The position numbers were made by a program, and so were the translations under genes. A stretch of DNA of 8,654 nucleotides from Gammaproteobacteria bacterium (GTDB lineage Bacteria; Pseudomonadota; Gammaproteobacteria; Steroidobacterales; Steroidobacteraceae). Positions 7,470 to 8,654 of this stretch are shown piece after piece (within the stretch, counting starts at the first letter, position 1; every line of letters begins with the position of its first letter). The notes beneath the pieces are model-generated. The model was not told where the DNA came from, searched no databases, and saw only the letters and a list, made by a program, of their open reading frames with translations. The stretch is from positions 1 through 8,654 of the forward strand of contig JADLDF010000177.1 in the NCBI GenBank assembly GCA_020846815.1, written 5' to 3'.

Positions 7470-8525
7470 TCAGTCGGTGGAGAGTGCCGCTGCGGCCGCC
7501 TGCGCGGCCACGGCGTGGCCGCGGCTGTTCCAGTGCCAGTCGAGCGGCGAATGATCCACGCGCTCGCCCGACTCGAGAAAGGTGGACTCGAACAGCGGCG
7601 CGAGCTCGACGACGTGCACGCCGGCGGCGCGCGCGCGCAGTGCGAGCTGCGCGAGCGCGAGGCTGTCCCGGGTCGGGCAGGGCGTTGCACCCTGCGTCCT
7701 TCCATACAGCTGCTTCCGGGCGTCCTCGTCGTCGAACAGCAGCACGATGTCCTGCGGACGCAGGTGCCAGGCGGCGGGTAGCCGGTCCACGAAGGCCTGG
7801 ACGCGCTGGGTGTCGTCCGGCCGCAGCTCGCCCGGAACGCAGACGGGTGCGACGTGGCTCGGTCGGGATTTGAACAGCGCCGACAGCGTCATCCGCAGGT
7901 TACCCCGGACATAGCGCACGAGCGCGAGACTGCGCACGAAGCGCCGGGCCGCGTCGCGGCGGACGTCGGGCAGAAGGCGCGGCGATGCGTCCGCCGCATC
8001 GCCCCAGGCGAAGTGGCCGGGCGGCGGCTGGAAGGCCTCGACGAAGTCGCCCTCGCCGACCAGCACGACCAGCTTCTCTACCTTGAAGTCGCGTGAGACC
8101 AGCGGTGCCAGCCCCAGGTAATCGGCCAGCGCGGAGCCGGCGATGCCGAAGTTGTAGACGGCCGGAGGGTCCTCGAGCAGCGTCGGCAGCCGGCCCTGCA
8201 GCGTCGATTCGTAGGGGTTCATCAGGGACTCGATGTAGCTGTCCCCGAGCACGGCAACGATCCGCGATCCCGACTGGTATTCGAACGGTGCAACGTAGCC
8301 GCGGCCGTTGATGCGTCCCCGTACGACGTTGTCGAAACGCCAGCCCGACGACCAAGTGTAGTTACGGTCCGGCGACCAGTGCTGGACCGGCCATCGTGGG
8401 TCGGCCTCGGCGGCGAACATGCCGTCCTGCACGGGCAGGACGCGCAGCAGTGCTTCGGCCGCGGTGAGCGTGCTGGCGATGCCCAACAGGATGTACGCGG
8501 CGAGCGCGGCCGGAGAGCGGTTCAT
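7470..8525 (-). CDS. Membrane-anchored SGNH/GDSL-fold protein, partner of an MBOAT O-acyltransferase
   Basis: This 351-residue protein has an N-terminal hydrophobic anchor (about residues 6-27) and probably a periplasmic body. GDSL block I is VLGDSYIES, with the nucleophile Ser96. YNFGIAGSALADY (124-136) fits block II with its oxyanion glycine. DWHWNSRGH (329-337) fits block V, with Asp329 and His331 as the likely D-x-H pair. Block III reads GEGD (157-160), so the usual Asn is replaced by Gly159. Two cysteines, Cys229 and Cys283, could form a disulfide. The ATG is two bases after the stop of an MBOAT-like gene with no clear Shine-Dalgarno, which suggests translational coupling. MBOAT/SGNH pairs acylate exported polysaccharides or envelope glycans (alginate-type systems); the substrate here is unknown. 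Transferase and esterase activity cannot be told apart from sequence. Confidence 0.9.
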   Translation of the reverse strand: MNRSPAALAAYILLGIASTLTAAEALLRVLPVQDGMFAAEADPRWPVQHWSPDRNYTWSSGWRFDNVVRGRINGRGYVAPFEYQSGSRIVAVLGDSYIESLMNPYESTLQGRLPTLLEDPPAVYNFGIAGSALADYLGLAPLVSRDFKVEKLVVLVGEGDFVEAFQPPPGHFAWGDAADASPRLLPDVRRDAARRFVRSLALVRYVRGNLRMTLSALFKSRPSHVAPVCVPGELRPDDTQRVQAFVDRLPAAWHLRPQDIVLLFDDEDARKQLYGRTQGATPCPTRDSLALAQLALRARAAGVHVVELAPLFESTFLESGERVDHSPLDWHWNSRGHAVAAQAAAAALSTD

Positions 8526-8527
8526 CG

Positions 8528-8654
8528 TCAGAAGTTGAAGTAGATGAACTCGCTGACGTCACGCGACGCCGACACCATCGCCAGCAGGGCCGCGAGCGCG
8601 ATGCAGACTCCGATCGCGAATCCCTGCCAGGGACGCGAACTCGCATGCGGCGCC
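8528..8654 (-). CDS. C-terminal end of a probable MBOAT-family O-acyltransferase, partial
   Basis: The last 41 codons before a TGA at 8530-8528 are visible; the rest lies beyond the window edge. They encode one hydrophobic helix, WQGFAIGVCIALAALLAMVS, followed by the tail SEFIYFNF. A final transmembrane helix with an (F)IYFQF-like end is typical of AlgI-type MBOAT proteins, multi-pass inner-membrane enzymes that pass acyl groups to periplasmic acceptors. The SGNH gene starts two bases after this stop, the usual layout of such pairs. The catalytic His of MBOAT is not in the window, so the call rests on the tail motif and the neighbour. Any gene with a C-terminal helix would be the alternative. 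Confidence 0.75.
   Translation of the reverse strand, partial: APHASSRPWQGFAIGVCIALAALLAMVSASRDVSEFIYFNF

Noticed and set aside
7627..7638. (GC)6 alternating tract
   Set aside because: It encodes Arg-Ala codons in the SGNH gene, is short, and is expected by chance in such GC-rich coding DNA.
7241..7873. 210-codon + strand frame spanning the gene end and the SGNH gene
   Set aside because: It overlaps two well-supported genes, is extremely Arg/Ala/Pro-rich, and has no plausible domain.

Overview
The window is GC-rich, densely coding DNA from what looks like a Gram-negative bacterium. An outer-membrane barrel, a degenerate OmpA-like domain and an MBOAT/SGNH envelope O-acyltransferase pair all point that way. 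The mosaic of DUF11, SdrD_B-like, OmpA-like and barrel modules is one I associate with gamma- and betaproteobacteria (Xanthomonadales-like or Accumulibacter-like groups). The lineage is inferred from family resemblance, not proven by any marker here.

Region 1 (1-7445, + strand): the 3' 2480 codons of one giant gene whose start lies before the window. In order it encodes the end of a DUF11 domain, a second DUF11-like domain, four SdrD_B/Cna-B-like repeats, a carboxypeptidase-regulatory-like domain, another DUF11 domain, a fifth SdrD_B-like domain, a degenerate OmpA-like domain, a signal-peptide-like hydrophobic stretch flanked by the protein's only four cysteines, a beta-rich domain, an Ala/Gly/Pro-rich linker, a pre-barrel domain, and a very large C-terminal beta barrel of roughly 30 strands or more.

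Region 2 (7446-7469): a 24-base gap between convergent genes, nearly filled by a GC-rich hairpin with a GCAA loop. It is a candidate shared terminator.

Region 3 (7470-8654, - strand): an SGNH/GDSL-fold, membrane-anchored protein, preceded two bases upstream by the C-terminal end of a gene that ends like an MBOAT-family O-acyltransferase. The two probably act together: MBOAT moves acyl groups across the inner membrane and the SGNH partner places them on, or removes them from, a periplasmic or exported glycan. The giant protein and this pair are convergent and separately transcribed. Both concern the cell envelope, but nothing in the sequence ties them functionally.

No RNA genes, CRISPR arrays, insertion sequences, attachment sites or promoters could be supported. 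The most unusual material is inside the giant protein: barrel size, the internal signal-peptide-like segment, cysteine clustering, and a 713-residue lysine-free stretch.
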